64,000 nucleotides of DNA from Lumbricus terrestris (lineage: Eukaryota > Annelida > Clitellata > Crassiclitellata > Lumbricidae): positions 28,444,900-28,508,899 of the forward strand of contig OX457041.1 in assembly GCA_949752735.1 (NCBI GenBank). Direction: 5' to 3'. Both the position numbers and the translations under genes were made by a program. Positions 10,569 to 22,082 of this stretch are shown here, piece after piece; within the stretch, counting starts at the first letter, position 1, and every line of letters begins with the position of its first letter. The notes below the pieces were generated by a model. The model did no database searches and had not been told where the DNA came from. It saw nothing but the letters and a program-made list of their open reading frames with translations.

Positions 10569-11165
10569 CTTTCTTTCTTTCTTTCTTAGACGTGCCTTGG
10601 CGTCGGACCAGAAACCGTTGCTATGTTTGCTCCGTGTTTTTCATTCCATTTCACCGCCCCCCTCCTCCTCCTCCTCCTACACCTCTTTCTCCTCGTCTCC
10701 ACCTCCTCCTTCCACGTCCTATCTTTTTTCCTCCTCTTCCCTCTTACTATCCTCCATCTCCACCACCACCGACACCTTCCTCTTCTTATCCCTCCTTCTT
10801 TTCTTCCTGCGCCTCTTTTTTCTAAACCTCTTCTTCCTCCTCCTCCTCCTCCTCCTCGCCCTCCTCGTCTTCCTCCTCCACCACCTTCTTCTTCTTCCTC
10901 TTTTTACCCTTCCCTCCTCTTTCTCCTACGCCTCCTCCTCTTTTTCTTCTGCCTGCTCGTCCCCTCGTCCTCCTTCTCGTCCTCCTCGTCCTCCTCCTCC
11001 ACCCTTTCTTCTCCTTCTTCTTCCTATCCTCCTATTCCTCTTCCTCCTACGCCTATTCCTCTTAAGTTTCTTCTTCTTTTCCTCGTCCTCCTCGTCCTTC
11101 TCCTTCGCCCCTCCTCCTCCTTCTTCCTCTGCTGATCCTCCTCCTACTCCTCTCTGTTTCTTATA
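10569..11165. repeat. Long polypyrimidine tract
   Basis: A CTTT repeat (10569-10588) is followed from about 10655 by roughly 500 bp of almost uninterrupted C and T on the plus strand, rich in CCT and TTC triplets. All long frames here (Ser, Pro, Leu or Phe-rich) are composition artefacts. Confidence 0.95.
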
Positions 11166-11287
11166 ATGTTGGGCTCCGTGTGTTTAATCTGGATGTCGCC
11201 ATTGACTAATATACGGCGGATGAGGCGTCACGTCCGATTGGTTTGTAGCAGGGAACCAGTCTGACGTATTCAGCCAGAACCAGTCTA

Positions 11288-11480
11288 TGGAAAGAAGAAC
11301 GGAGAAATGAAAAGGAAGAGGAAGAGGAAGTAAAGAAAGGGACAGGAGACTAAGAAGATGGAGGGAGGATCAGGAAGGAGGATAAGAAAAGTGGAAGGAG
11401 GAAATGGAGGCAGTTGGAAAAGGAGGAGAATGAAAACGGAGGAAGGAGAGAGTAGACGGAAAACGGAAATGGAACAAAAC
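11288..11480. repeat. Polypurine tract
   Basis: A/G-rich plus-strand sequence 120 bp after the polypyrimidine tract, so the two could pair as opposite strands. Confidence 0.85.
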
Positions 11481-11573
11481 AGAGAGCCATGAAGGAATAA
11501 TAGTCCATTAATTCGACACATTATACGGAGTAAACACAGTGGAAGATGGAAACTAGGTCGAATGGCGATCGAG

Positions 11574-11615
11574 TGATATATATATATATATATATATATA
11601 TACAGTGTCACACAC

Positions 11616-11688
<73 letters not shown>

Positions 11689-11718
11689 GTGAGAGAGGGA
11701 GATAGAGAGAGAGAGAGG

Positions 11719-11749
<31 letters not shown>

Positions 11750-11784
11750 AGAGAGAGAGCGAGAGAGAGAGAGAGAGAGAGAGG

Positions 11785-11843
<59 letters not shown>
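11574..11843. repeat. TA and GA dinucleotide repeats
   Basis: TA repeats at 11574-11602 and 11619-11650 join directly to about 190 bp of GA repeat with occasional GT, GC or GGG interruptions. Confidence 0.95.
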
Positions 11844-11846
<3 letters not shown>

Positions 11847-12166
11847 TTATGGGAGATGGTTGGGTTGACGAATATAAGGAGCAGGATGGTTATTGATGGT
11901 GGTAGTGTTTTAAGTGGACCAGTGTGCGAAAAAGATAGAAGGCGGCTGAGCAGGACCGCAGCAGGGGAATAGTTCACTCTGTAGAAAGCAGATAGACACG
12001 TAGCGATGGGAAGATGGATGGGAGAAATCGGTTGAGAGGAAGAGAGGGAAGAGAGCAGGGGGTGGAGGGGGTTGGAGCAGTGGAGCTGTTCATTGACACG
12101 ATGCAGTCTGACGTCGATTCTGACGTCGAATAGATTAGAACCCGAATCATCGCCACATCCGTCACG
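11844..12166. other. No gene recognised
   Basis: Purine-leaning spacer between repeat arrays. No feature was recognised. Confidence 0.5.
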
Positions 12167-12340
12167 GTGGCCGACGCTGCTGCTGCTGATGCTGATGCTG
12201 ATGCTGCTGATGATGCTGATGATGTTGCTAATGCTGATGCTGCTGCTGATGATGATGATGGTGATGATGCTGATGATGATGATTTTGCTGCTGCTGATGA
12301 TGCTGATGATGCTGATGATATTGATGCTGATGCTGGTTCT
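12167..12340. repeat. GCTGAT / GAT triplet repeat
   Basis: GCT and GAT triplets alternate imperfectly. It is open in several frames (Ala-Asp, Met-Leu or Ser-Ala runs) purely because of its period of three. Confidence 0.95.
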
Positions 12341-12435
12341 GAACAAAGATGATAGTTGTGATGAGGATGATGGGTGGGGGATGGAAAATACTGGCGATAA
12401 GGATGAGATGAATCTATTGGAACGAAAGACTGATT

Positions 12436-12620
12436 TATGATGACCGCATCGTCGACAACGATGATGATGAAGACGACGACGACGACGAACACAATAATTA
12501 CGATGTTAACAATGACAATTACAATAATGACGATGCTGACGGTGATGATTACAATAATGACGATGCTGACGGTGATGATTAAAATAATGACGATGCTAAT
12601 GGTGACGATACTATCACGAT
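12436..12620. repeat. GAC triplets and three 30-bp repeats
   Basis: GAT/GAC triplets are followed by three tandem 30-bp copies (12523-12552, 12553-12582, 12583-12612) beginning AATAATGACGATGCT, with the third diverged at its end. Confidence 0.9.
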
Positions 12621-12649
12621 GATAGCGGAGTCGGTAATGATGATGATGA

Positions 12650-12900
12650 AGAAAACAAGAGGGAGGAGCAAGGGTACGAAGGAGAAGAATGAAGATATTG
12701 TTGTCAATTGCGTCTGGTCTTCGGCATCATTCAACCGATGGCAAATCTCAATTGTCTCCTCACCACTCCTTTGTTTGCATCAACGAAGCAATGGTGGGTG
12801 GAAAGAGAGGTAGGAGAGGGAATAGAGGAAAAAGAGGGAGGACAGTGAGGGAGGAAAGGAGGAGAGGGGAGCGGAGGGTAGGAGGGTAGGGGAGTGGCGG
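12650..12900. repeat. Purine-rich low-complexity sequence
   Basis: GGAG/AGGGAGG-rich blocks at 12650-12690 and 12800-12895, with an unassigned stretch between. Confidence 0.7.
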
Positions 12901-13254
12901 TTGGCTCAAAGCGCATCGTCCGGCCGGTCCACTTATCGATCTTAGATCAATACGTAGATCATTCGGATCTTAGATCGATGGCCAATCTCATAGTATAAGA
13001 GAAATTTCATCCATTTACGCAGAAATCTAATCTTCAAAATTGCGACGGAGAAAGACGGAGGAAAGACACGCAATACGGAAACAAGTTGACAGCAGACGAT
13101 GACGATGACGCCATGTTGTGTCGTTGCTCCAAATAATTATTTGTTCGTCACTAAACGGAGGACAATTATAGAGGACAATGGAGGACAATGGTGGACATAT
13201 CTCTTTCCGATCACCGCCAAATGGATGTCGTCAGGAATTATTGCTGCTCCGGCT

Positions 13255-13326
13255 ACTGATGATGATGATTGATGGTGATGATGATGATGATGGCGACGAC
13301 GACGATGATGATGACGACGACGATGA
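13255..13326. repeat. GAT / GAC triplet repeat
   Basis: Compound GAT and GAC array. A smaller GTT/TTG repeat follows at about 13481-13520. Confidence 0.9.
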
Positions 13327-13742
13327 ATTATATGCATAAAGTGCATAATATTTTGTTAGGACGGTCTGAGTTACAATTAAAGGAAGAGGTCAACTTGGGT
13401 TAATTGTAGCAGGACCACAGTGATGCTGTTTGGTGACATATGTTGATCACTATAGCATCAGAGAGCTGCGCTGTCCCGTTTATGTTGTTGTTGTTGTTGC
13501 TGTGTTTGTAGTTGTTGTTGGTTCGATAAAATTTATCGAACGAAGATAAGTAATCTGTGATAAAGCGATCACTTGATCAGACCATGATTCATTCGATGGC
13601 GCTTCAATCGTTCAAGCCGTCAGTGACTTATTATAGACAGTGGTTCAATCAAATAATTAATCAGTCGCTTGATTGATCATTCACACAGTCAGTCAGGAAC
13701 AACACAATAGGAATAACAACTGCTATACAGATCTAGCAAATG

Positions 13743-14046
13743 TTCAGTCAATCAATCAGTCAATCAATCAGTCAATCAATCAGTCAATCAATCAGTCAAT
13801 CAATCAGCTAATCAATCAGTCAATCAATCAGTCAATCAATCAGTCAATCAATCAATTAGTCAGTCAATCAATCAGTCAATCAATCAGTCAATCGATCAGT
13901 CAATCGATCAGTCAATCAATCAGTCAATCAATCAGTCAATCAATCAATCAGTCAATCAATCAGTCAATCACTCAGTCAATCAATCAATCAGTCAATCAAT
14001 CAGTCAATCAGTCAATCAATCAGTCAATCAATCAATCCATCCATCA
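13743..14046. repeat. 12-bp CAGTCAATCAAT minisatellite beside a splice donor
   Basis: About 25 units of CAGTCAATCAAT with CAGCTAAT and CGAT variants. Its right end is about 10 nt from the donor GT (14056-14055) of the HVCN1-like exon. The intron therefore begins GTAAGTAGAATGATGG and runs straight into the array. Confidence 0.95.
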
Positions 14047-14056
14047 TTCTACTTAC

Positions 14057-14188
14057 GACTTGGATTCGGATGATTCGAGGACCTGAAGTTCTTCATCAAG
14101 AACCTCTGTGTCGACGGAATCAGCCTCGAGGTCCTTCAGAAACTTCTCATCGTTCAGCCATGACCTTCGACCTTCGTAACGACTCAAC
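14057..14188 (-). CDS. HVCN1: HVCN1-like exon 2 (acidic cytoplasmic segment)
   Basis: A 132-bp minus-strand exon. The acceptor is preceded by a good pyrimidine tract (TTTTGTCTTCTGTCCAATAG, 14208-14189) and the donor is GTAAGTAG from 14056. After one completing base it encodes 43 residues, LSRYEGRRSWLNDEKFLKD at the start and DEELQVLESSESK at the end. The acidic, helix-friendly composition suits the cytoplasmic N-terminus of Hv1, which is acidic just before S1 in vertebrates too. The final TC is completed by the first G of the S1 exon, giving Ser63 and then WRFSLHK, so the frame continues. The exon is well supported as coding; assignment to HVCN1 rests on phase, order and composition. Confidence 0.7.
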
Positions 14189-14305
14189 CTATTGGACAGA
14201 AGACAAAATGGCGAAACGGTCACGTGACGAGTCAATGAACATTATCAGATATTCTTACTGCTTGTACAATTGTAGCCTACATGCATGCAGCCATCACTGA
14301 TATAA

Positions 14306-14541
14306 ATGTATGTGTATGTATGTATGTATGTGCACTTGTTATAGCGCCCCTTCAAGCTCTGCCTACTCAGAGGCGCTCCCGAATGCAGAGCGGACACTGC
14401 ATCGGAGTTTCACGCCGAAGCGCTGAGCAATTGCGAGTGAAGGACTTGCCCAAGGTCCCTACGCGGCGACTTGAGGTGGATTCGAACCTCGAACCTTCCG
14501 GCTTCAAGGCAACGACGCCACCACAACACCACCGCGCCTCA
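14306..14541 (-). mobile_element. tRNA-derived SINE
   Basis: Minus-orientation copy with intact-looking middle and tail. It ends on its 3' side in GTGCACATACATACATA-type sequence (14306-14335), a small TATG repeat. On the minus strand box B reads GTTCGAATC. It lies 118 bp upstream of HVCN1-like exon 2, inside the intron. Confidence 0.9.
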
Positions 14542-15889
14542 TAAATGAACACATTTGATATGCATTTGTGTATGTGCAACAGCAGTAATGATAAAAATAA
14601 TAATTATGAGTTAGTTAATCAGTCAGACATTCAGTCACTGTATCGATCAATCAATTGATGCAAATGTGCTTTTGTCTTTTTTTTTTATCCTCGGCCTCCT
14701 TCGTCATTATCTCTGCCTCTCAGAGATGATTGTCTGACTGCACACGTCCCACATAATAATTCGCCTTGTCACATTCAGTGCATCAACAACGACAGCCTTG
14801 ATACATATCTACTTCACCAGACAAAACGACCACTGACTGAATGACAGCCAGGCATCCACGGTCCACTCCCACCCACCCACCCCTCCCCGTCCTTCTTCAA
14901 CCCCTCCCACACCGCGCTCCACTGACATCTTAACGGAAAACAGCGACGGAAACGAATGACAGAATTGTGAAATATGATAAGAAGGAACAACTGGAACACA
15001 GAGAAAAAGTAGAAAATACGCTGACTGGGAAACTTCTGAAAATGTCAGTTTGTTAGTTACTCAGTCAGTCAATCAGTCAATCAGTCAGTCAATCAGTCAG
15101 TCAAGCTTGTCTGTCGTTTCAATCAGACAGTCGTTCATTCATTCATTTCCATAATAATAATTTATCGTATCGACCCTTATTAGAGGAAACCCACTCAGTG
15201 TCCTCCTACACCAGCCACAGCAATAGATACCGTGCTATACTCTTCAGGAATTTGCTAGACACAGTTGGGAGGCGGGTGCATATTTTCCAAAGCGAGTGCA
15301 TTCCTACAACTGAGAAGACTCGACGCTGCCTCCTCATTCACGCTCCGGATTTCAATCAGTTCTGAGGCTTCTGCCTGACTGCCCCTCAATATATCATAAG
15401 ACTCCGTTTGGCTATTCATCAGTCTTCAGACCAGAGGTAATTAACGGAACAAGTTAGTAATTAACAACGATGCGTTGCTATGCAGCTGTGAGACCCGTAG
15501 CCCAATGCCATGCTAGCCTGTGCCATGCACCGAGTAGCCTACCATATAAATGCCAAATAACGCACTGAAGCATCACCTTGATGCCAAATAAATCCACAGT
15601 TTCGGTGAATCATACAAGAGCACTCTACCCGGTGCATTTTGTTCCGTGGTCGTAGTAATTGGCTCTTTGCACATCTGCCCTAATTTCTCGGCTTTTTCAT
15701 TGCTCACGAAATCGCAAATACACAGAGGAAATCAATAGTTTACATAACGACGGGTCGCAGTTTTATGCCAAAAAATTGGACTGTTTTCTGTCCTCGTTTA
15801 ATTCAAGCTGTCAGTCAACCGCAGCAAATTAAATGAAAATGGTGAATATTGACGGATTTGCGAAGAGAAGTGAGTGGTGAGAATGTGAG
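14542..15889. other. No gene firmly recognised
   Basis: Holds a GTCA/AATCAGTC patch at 15053-15110 and C-rich sequence at about 14865-14920. A minus-strand ATG in reasonable context near 14932 (MSVERGVGGVEEG...) has no convincing donor, so I do not call it an exon. Confidence 0.5.
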
Positions 15890-16125
15890 AAATGATTAAG
15901 TGTGAGGATGAGGAGAAGAAGGAGAATGAAGACGATGAAGTAAAGACATGGAAGAAGAGAAATTAAGGACGTGTATGGAAGAACGAGAAGAGGAAGCGGG
16001 GGAACGGGTGGGGATAGGTGGAGAAGAGGAGGTGAATGGGAAGATGAGAGGACAGAAGGAAGAGGAAGAAGAAGAGGCGTTGACGAAAGAGGAAGAAAAG
16101 AGCAGATCTGAGAGGAAATGGGACA
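15890..16125. repeat. Purine-rich low-complexity sequence
   Basis: GAAGAGGA-rich plus strand. It gives Glu-rich or Ser-rich artefact frames. Confidence 0.8.
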
Positions 16126-16401
16126 AAAGTGCAATTCAGGAAGATTGCAATTAAAAATTAGAGAAGACGTCACACACAAAAATTGAGAGAAAAGTCGGAA
16201 TAAAAAATTAAGCAAAATCGTTCGTCTAAAGAGCCACTCCTCAGCCATCCATTCGTTCTTTAATTTTTTGGTCTGTTTTTCCATCTTTTCCGTCTGTCCA
16301 TTCATCTCTTCATTCGGCCGTCTGTCTATCCATTCTGTTATTTTGTGCGTTCGTTCGTCTTTTCTTCATGGCTCGTCTACGAACCTACACAACGAATAGT
16401 T

Positions 16402-16517
16402 GCACACACACACACACGCGTGCAAGCATACACACACCCACGTACACCTACACACACCCACGTACACCTACACACACACACACACGTACAAGTGCACACA
16501 CACGCACACAAGCAAGC
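16402..16517. repeat. CA-rich repeat with 18-bp duplications
   Basis: Compound CA, CACG and CACCTA repeat that leads directly into the 16-bp minisatellite, whose unit also contains CACACA. Confidence 0.9.
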
Positions 16518-17352
16518 ACAAAGATAGATTCACACAAAGATAGCTTCACAGAAAGATAACTTCACATAAAGATAGCTTCACACAAAGATAGCTTCACACA
16601 AAGATAGCTTCACACAAAGATAGCTTCACAGAAAGCTATAGCTTCACACAAAGATAACTTCACACAAAGATAGCTTCACACAAAGATAGCTTCACACAAA
16701 GATAGCTTCACACAAAGATAGCTTCACACAAAGATAGCTTCACACAAAGATAGCTTCACACAAAGTTAGCTTCACACAAAGATAACTTCACACAAAGATA
16801 GCTTCACACAAAGATAACTTCACATAAAGATAACTTCACACAAAGATAGCTTCACAGAAAGCTATAGCTTCACACAAAGATAGCTTCACAGAAAGATAAC
16901 TTCACATAAAGATAGCTTCACACAAAGATAGCTTCACACAAAGATAGCTTCACACAAAGATAGCTTCACACAAAGTTAGCTTCACACAAAGATAGCTTCA
17001 CAGAAAGATAACTTCACATAAAGATAGCTTCACACAAAGATAGCTTCACACAAAGATAGCTTCACACAAAGATAGCTTCACAGAAAGCTATAGCTTCACA
17101 CAAAGATAGCTTCACACAAAGATAGCTTCACACAAAGATAGCTTCACACAAAGATAGCTTCGCACAAAGATAGCTTCACACAAAGATAGCTTCACACAAA
17201 GATAGCTTCACACAAAGTTAGCTTCACACAAAGATAACTTCACACAAAGATAGCTTCACAGAAAGATAACTTCACATAAAGATAACTTCACACAAAGATA
17301 GCTTCACAGAAAGCTATAGCTTCACACAAAGATAACTTCACATAAAGATAGT
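16518..17352. repeat. 16-bp minisatellite with higher-order structure
   Basis: About 52 tandem copies of AAGATAGCTTCACACA with AACTTC, CATAAA, GTTAGC and CAGAAAGCTATAG variants. The 18-bp variant containing GAAAGCTATAG begins at 16631, 16857, 17083 and 17309, exactly 226 bp apart each time (13 units of 16 plus one of 18). The GTTAGC variant sits at offset 134 in blocks 1 and 3 but 118 in block 2, so blocks alternate with a 452-bp super-period. Confidence 0.95.
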
Positions 17353-18105
17353 TTCTCCCATAAATATATAGCGATCTATACGCATACAATGTGCGCACAT
17401 GCCCCAAATCTGCATATGCAAAAACATCCATTTAAAGAAATAGACTATGTAGGCTAATATTTTATGTAGGCCTATATAATATGCATAAGGATATAACAAT
17501 GGTACATATATTTATATACCAACTCTTATAGTTTCATATGTCTTTACGGTAAATGTATTTATAGGCCTATACTACTATTGTCGGCAAAAATCTATTAGAC
17601 CCATAAAATGAAAGATAAGGAAGCAGGAAGACGGGAGGCAAAAACCAGCAGAAAAGCATACATAGTATACAGGTAAGCGTAGAGATATAAAAAGGTGCAG
17701 ACAGAAAAACAATACAGACATAAAGGATGTTCAGAACAACAGACGATGTAAACAGCAGAAAGGGGCAGAATGAGGGGAAGGGGAGAGGCAATAGAGCACA
17801 GAGGAACAAGTAAAGGAGGAGGAGGAGGAGAGTTCTAACGTTGAAGACGAAGAGGAATAAAGGAGGAGGGGTCAAAGGTGGAGGGAAAGGTGAGAAAGAT
17901 GATCTGAAAATAAGTGGAGGATGATGAGAAGATGATGAATGCGAAGGGATGAAGCGGGAAGGGAGGGGATCGCGGAAGAGGAGTCAATGTAAACAGAGCG
18001 AAGGAATAGAATTAGAAGAGGAGAGGGTGTAGAGAACGAGAAGAGGCGCTAGACGGATGGAAGGACGGAAGGAAGGGAAGGAAAGAAGGAAGTGAAGAGT
18101 GAACA
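17353..18105. other. No gene recognised; purine-rich second half
   Basis: TA-rich sequence at first, then an A/G-rich region at about 17740-18090. No exon or element ends were seen. Confidence 0.5.
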
Positions 18106-18194
18106 ATATAGTCCACCTATTTTCATTCTACGATCTGTTTCTGGATAAATATATAGTCCACCTATTTTCATTCTACGATCTGTTTCTGGATAAA
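18106..18194. repeat. 45-bp tandem duplication
   Basis: Two exact-looking copies of a unit starting ATAGTCCACCTATTTTC, with GTCCA at 18111 and again at 18156. Confidence 0.9.
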
Positions 18195-18377
18195 AATCGA
18201 CCGTTGTAAACAGCCTCAATCATGTCGACCCACGTAGAACTTTCCTCTAAGACACAACGATGCACTCAACGTATAGTATAGGCTACGTATTACTAACTGC
18301 ATGAGATTCTATCGAAAAAACTCGCGAACGCAGATCTCAGTGCACACTGCACAGCGAAGGCCAAATAGAACGACTTT

Positions 18378-18515
18378 TAATCGTAATCGTAATCGTAATC
18401 TCGAGACTTCTACAGCGCCCACAAAAGCCAAGTCGCGGGAACCAGCTTATTCACAGGCGCTCAATCAAAACAAAATCGATAGGCAGCGGGTCAAGTCCGG
18501 AGAGTCAGGCAGGCA
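18378..18515 (-). mobile_element. GATTAC-tailed retroposon end, copy 2
   Basis: Inverted relative of 9388-9495. On the minus strand it ends in four GATTAC units (18378-18401 as plus-strand GTAATC). It carries short CTGCCTGCCTG sequence where copy 1 has a 107-bp CCTG array. Confidence 0.75.
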
Positions 18516-18964
18516 GAGTAGTAAACCGTGCGAATATACCGTGGTAATTGATGCATGAATACATGATTTTATGCATTTCAGGGTAGGCCTATAGCCTCGT
18601 AGGACAATAAAACTGAGTTTGCTTAACTTCTGTATTACAACAATTTCACAACGGAAATAAATTAAGCCAATGCAATGATTATTTTGTTGCAGATTAACTT
18701 AACGTTGATTCTGAATGTGTTCAGTGTTGCTAAGAGAAGCGATCTACATTCGCAAGAACTAAGAACTTGATTGATAATAATTAATTTCAATCGAGCGTTT
18801 CTTGACATACAATAATAGCCTACCACAGACAAACATACATGTAGCAACCTTAGCGTAACTCAACATTTTGTGTTTCCTGGGATCTTCCTATGTATACGAG
18901 AGAACGCCAGCAATGATCCTCTCCTGTCCTCTGTATAAAAAATTTAAATTTGCTTACAGGTGAA
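18516..18964. other. No gene recognised
   Basis: AT-rich, intronic-looking sequence without recognised features. Confidence 0.5.
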
Positions 18965-19330
18965 CTTTTTCATTCATTCATTCATCTTTTATATAGCGCC
19001 CCTCAACGCTATCTACTCAGAAGTGCTTCCGACTAAGTCCGGCTAAAGAGAACAGTTTCATTATAGAAAGTGGCCGAAAGGGTTTCAGGCAATAGACGTG
19101 TTCCACAGGAGCCCATTCAAGATTGCAGGCATTACATTGGGAAATGCACAACGCTGCATAATAGAAATCCTCGACCTGCGGCAAGAAGCTCAATGTGTTC
19201 AAGAGTGCAGAGAGCCGTGGAGCTGGATGCTCGGGTTGAGCAGCAGAGCTCCTGTAAGTACAGAGACCACACTCACGAGACAGCGTCAAACTAAGGCAGA
19301 GACGAGGAAGTGGTCCGCTACTGGACAAGC
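18965..19330 (-). mobile_element. Retroposon with GGGGCGCTATATAAAA tail
   Basis: On the minus strand the copy ends TCTGAGTAGATAGCGTTGAGG and GGGCGCTATATAAAAG followed by a GAAT repeat (18968-18988). It shares the AATGGGCTCCTGTGG motif with the related element at 42815-43180 (TGGGCTCCCACAGG). It resembles the 3' untranslated end of a CR1/L2-like LINE. No intact coding region was seen. Confidence 0.6.
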
Positions 19331-20273
19331 AGCCAATGCAAGACATCCTGCACATTCACGAGTGTTGCTGGTCATATAACGACAAGTGTTGTGTCATAGC
19401 AAGGATGATTAGTGTCGCCATCAATCCTCTATCGTGTAACATATATTATGCTGTTGAGAAAACCTTTGCAGCAGAAAACGGAAGCACCGCATGCATGCTA
19501 AGGTCGATCCATGCATCCAGGAAAGCAGAGGTTTTTACTCGTCGTTCAGCACTTCGTTACTCATGATTAAGACGAAGAATCGAGGAGCAATCTGTTTTGT
19601 AGGCACGTGCATCTCTCACGACCTTGAAATGTCGCACTGCAGCTCTTCAAGTAACCACAGCATCTTCACAGCAGTCGACTCATCGCCTTTTACCAATTGC
19701 TTGATGAAAGCGCTATAAAAAAATATTTGCAGACGTAGGTCTATAATTATATACATGCATGTATAGACACAACAGTATATAACTATATAGTATATATATA
19801 CACAAGTATACAACTGCATGTGCATTGTGCACACGTACGTCGTACGTGTGTGTATATATATAAGTACACATACCTACTGGCGCACTTTGGACTACATAAA
19901 AATACATACATAGGTCTACACACATTATAGGCTGCACGTAGTATATACATACATGCATGGATACATGCATAGTATATATTAGAGAGAAACACAAATTGAA
20001 AGCCAGACCAACCATGATGCATTAAATGTGGCAGCGTTATTTCGGTGTTTATAGGCTTCAACTGACATCAAGGCATCATCACGGGGAGAGTGCAGTCAGC
20101 CATGAGAAAGAAGGCCGAACAACGAACGACTTAATGACCCAACAGGGCGAACAAGATACACCACGAGTTCATGCATACAGTATACAGTCCTAAACCTCCG
20201 GGATATAACGCTTTGATCATTCGACCAGTGGTTACTCGGGGCAACACTAACTCTTCGGAAGACAATGCACAGC

Positions 20274-20274
<1 letters not shown>
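19331..20274. other. No gene recognised; TA/TATG-rich patches
   Basis: Contains dispersed TATATA and ACATAC patches at about 19735-19990 but no clean array. Confidence 0.5.

Positions 20275-20308
<34 letters not shown>
20275..20308. repeat. CAA microsatellite
   Basis: About eleven CAA triplets. Confidence 0.95.
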
Positions 20309-21856
20309 GACCATAGCTAATAATTATAATGCGCCACTTCACAATGGAGTAGGTAAGTAAGTGGTGCACTAACTAAAATTGGTGAATGCTATTTTCAATA
20401 GCGATACAATCAGTAGATTGGTTGACTCATGTGCTTATATGACATCAGTTAATGTAGCACTTGAAACAGTAGTTTGATCCTCGTCAACATTTATTGTCGT
20501 TAAGAAAGTCAATTAATACAAAGACATTTCAAGTAGAATATTATCGTAACTCAGAACAAATTACTCACGTACCGGTAACGCATCGAATTAGAGAATGCTT
20601 TCGGATTACATTGGGCACTCAGTTGCAGCGTTAAACACACTTGTTTAGGTCATTGTGTGGCTAATCGTCAGGCAAATTAAGTAAACGTACATTGTACTTG
20701 CACACTGCAGCCTACCTGTAATCCAGCGTGTATCCAGGTACTACCATTTCCTCAATTCTTGCTTGAATAAATATACGACGAGACTAAGACTCGAACTCTG
20801 CTCATGATTCGCACTCGTAGTCTTCTCTGCTATCGCGAATTCCTTCTAATGGAGCTGATACATTCCCTTCAAGCGTTGAAGGTACAGACACATTGGACGT
20901 GCAGTCTCAAATAGAGTGTTTGATCACAGCAGACACTAAGTGTAGCCCGAATAAGCAGCAATTGCCGTATGATAGTCCTCTGTCACCGTGGCATATTACC
21001 AGATAAGCGCAGTAGAGATTCAACTTAAATCAGACACAGAGTTGGGAGTCAACCGGTGAGAACGAATGTGTTCTCGCGCCAGACAGTTTATGTGTACAAG
21101 CGTTCTGACCACATTTGAGTGTAAATGTAGTCATAGAGATCTAAGAAGGTGGCATCGTCTCTCTTCCTTAATCCAGAGCAGGAATTTCCGTTACTCATGT
21201 TTACTGACCAATGCCTAGAATCTGAGGAGGAGATTGGGAAAGCCAGCTGACGGCGCGATTCGTTCCGACCAGCAGAGGACTATGGTCTGGAAACACGGCG
21301 CTCCTTCTTCCCTCCCCCCACCCACACACCCTCCGTGTCTTGCGGGTCTTGTGAGCAGTCGCCGGTCGATGGCGCCCTCGACCCATTTGGAGGACGAACG
21401 TACTGGAAATTTTCCAGGGAAACGGAAGACGGACGATGGACGACGGAGGTCGTTTAATTATTCCGATGTCAACGATGCATCCATCATTCCGTTAAGAATG
21501 ATGTGGAGCGAGATCAGACAGTCTAGTCTCTCTCGGGGGCTCGCTGACCCCGATGGTCGCAAGGGTGTAAAAAAAAAATTTCTTGTATGGCCTTCAAACT
21601 GTTTTGACTTTGGAATACCGATTCATAATTATTACACATTTCAAATTTTATGCTCATATAAAATGCGACACCAAGGATTCGAGAATCGATGCATGTAATA
21701 CACTGTATGTAATACAATGTATGTAACACAATGCATGTAATACAATGTATGTAATGTATTAGAACATTGATTATTTGTCTCGAGATATCTACTGAAGATA
21801 ATCTATCCCTGGCATATTGTTAAATATATCATTACGAACGAATGCATATTACATTG
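20309..21856. other. No gene recognised
   Basis: About 1.5 kb. The part at 21230-21560 is more GC-rich and open for about 150 codons on the plus strand, but no splice sites or known motifs support coding. A degenerate ATGTAATACA repeat occurs at 21690-21760. Confidence 0.5.
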
Positions 21857-22082
21857 TGGGGCGCGGTGGTGTAGTGGTGGCGTCGTTGCCTTGAAGCCGG
21901 AAGGTTCGAGGTTCGAATCCACCTCAAATCGCCGCGTAGGGACCTTGGGAAAGTCCTTCACTCGCAATTGCTCAGCGCTTCGGTGTGAAACTCCGATGCA
22001 GTGTCCGCTTTGCAGTCGCGAGCGCCTCTGAGTAGAGAGATCTTGAAGGGGCGCTATAACAAGTGCACATACAAACATACAT
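21857..22082 (+). mobile_element. tRNA-derived SINE, best-preserved copy
   Basis: The head is tRNA-like. A perfect RNA polymerase III box A (TGGTGTAGTGG, 21867-21877) and box B (GTTCGAATC, 21911-21919) lie 33 bp apart. The middle contains GACCTTGGGAAAGTCCTTCA and CAATTGCTCAGCGCTTCGG. The 3' module GAGCGCCTCTGAGTAG...GGGGCGCTATAACAAG is shared with LINE ends in this window. The tail runs into CATACAAACATACAT. About 225 bp long. Confidence 0.93.

Noticed and set aside
10414..11166. 250-codon plus-strand open frame rich in Ser, Phe, Leu and Pro
   Set aside because: It is a C/T-only tract, which cannot contain stop codons. No conserved motif is present.
14814..14999. Minus-strand ATG reading MSVERGVGGVEEG as an HVCN1 first exon
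   Set aside because: No convincing donor in the needed phase, and composition follows a local C-rich stretch. The 60287-60342 candidate has a far better donor and an upstream stop.
19017..19355. Cys-rich 112-codon minus-strand frame
   Set aside because: Lies inside a retroposon copy whose relative at 42815-43180 is not open in the same frame.
21857..21930. Functional tRNA gene
   Set aside because: Box A and box B are good, but the sequence continues into a repeated 3' module present in five copies and no acceptor-stem pairing is evident; it is a SINE head.
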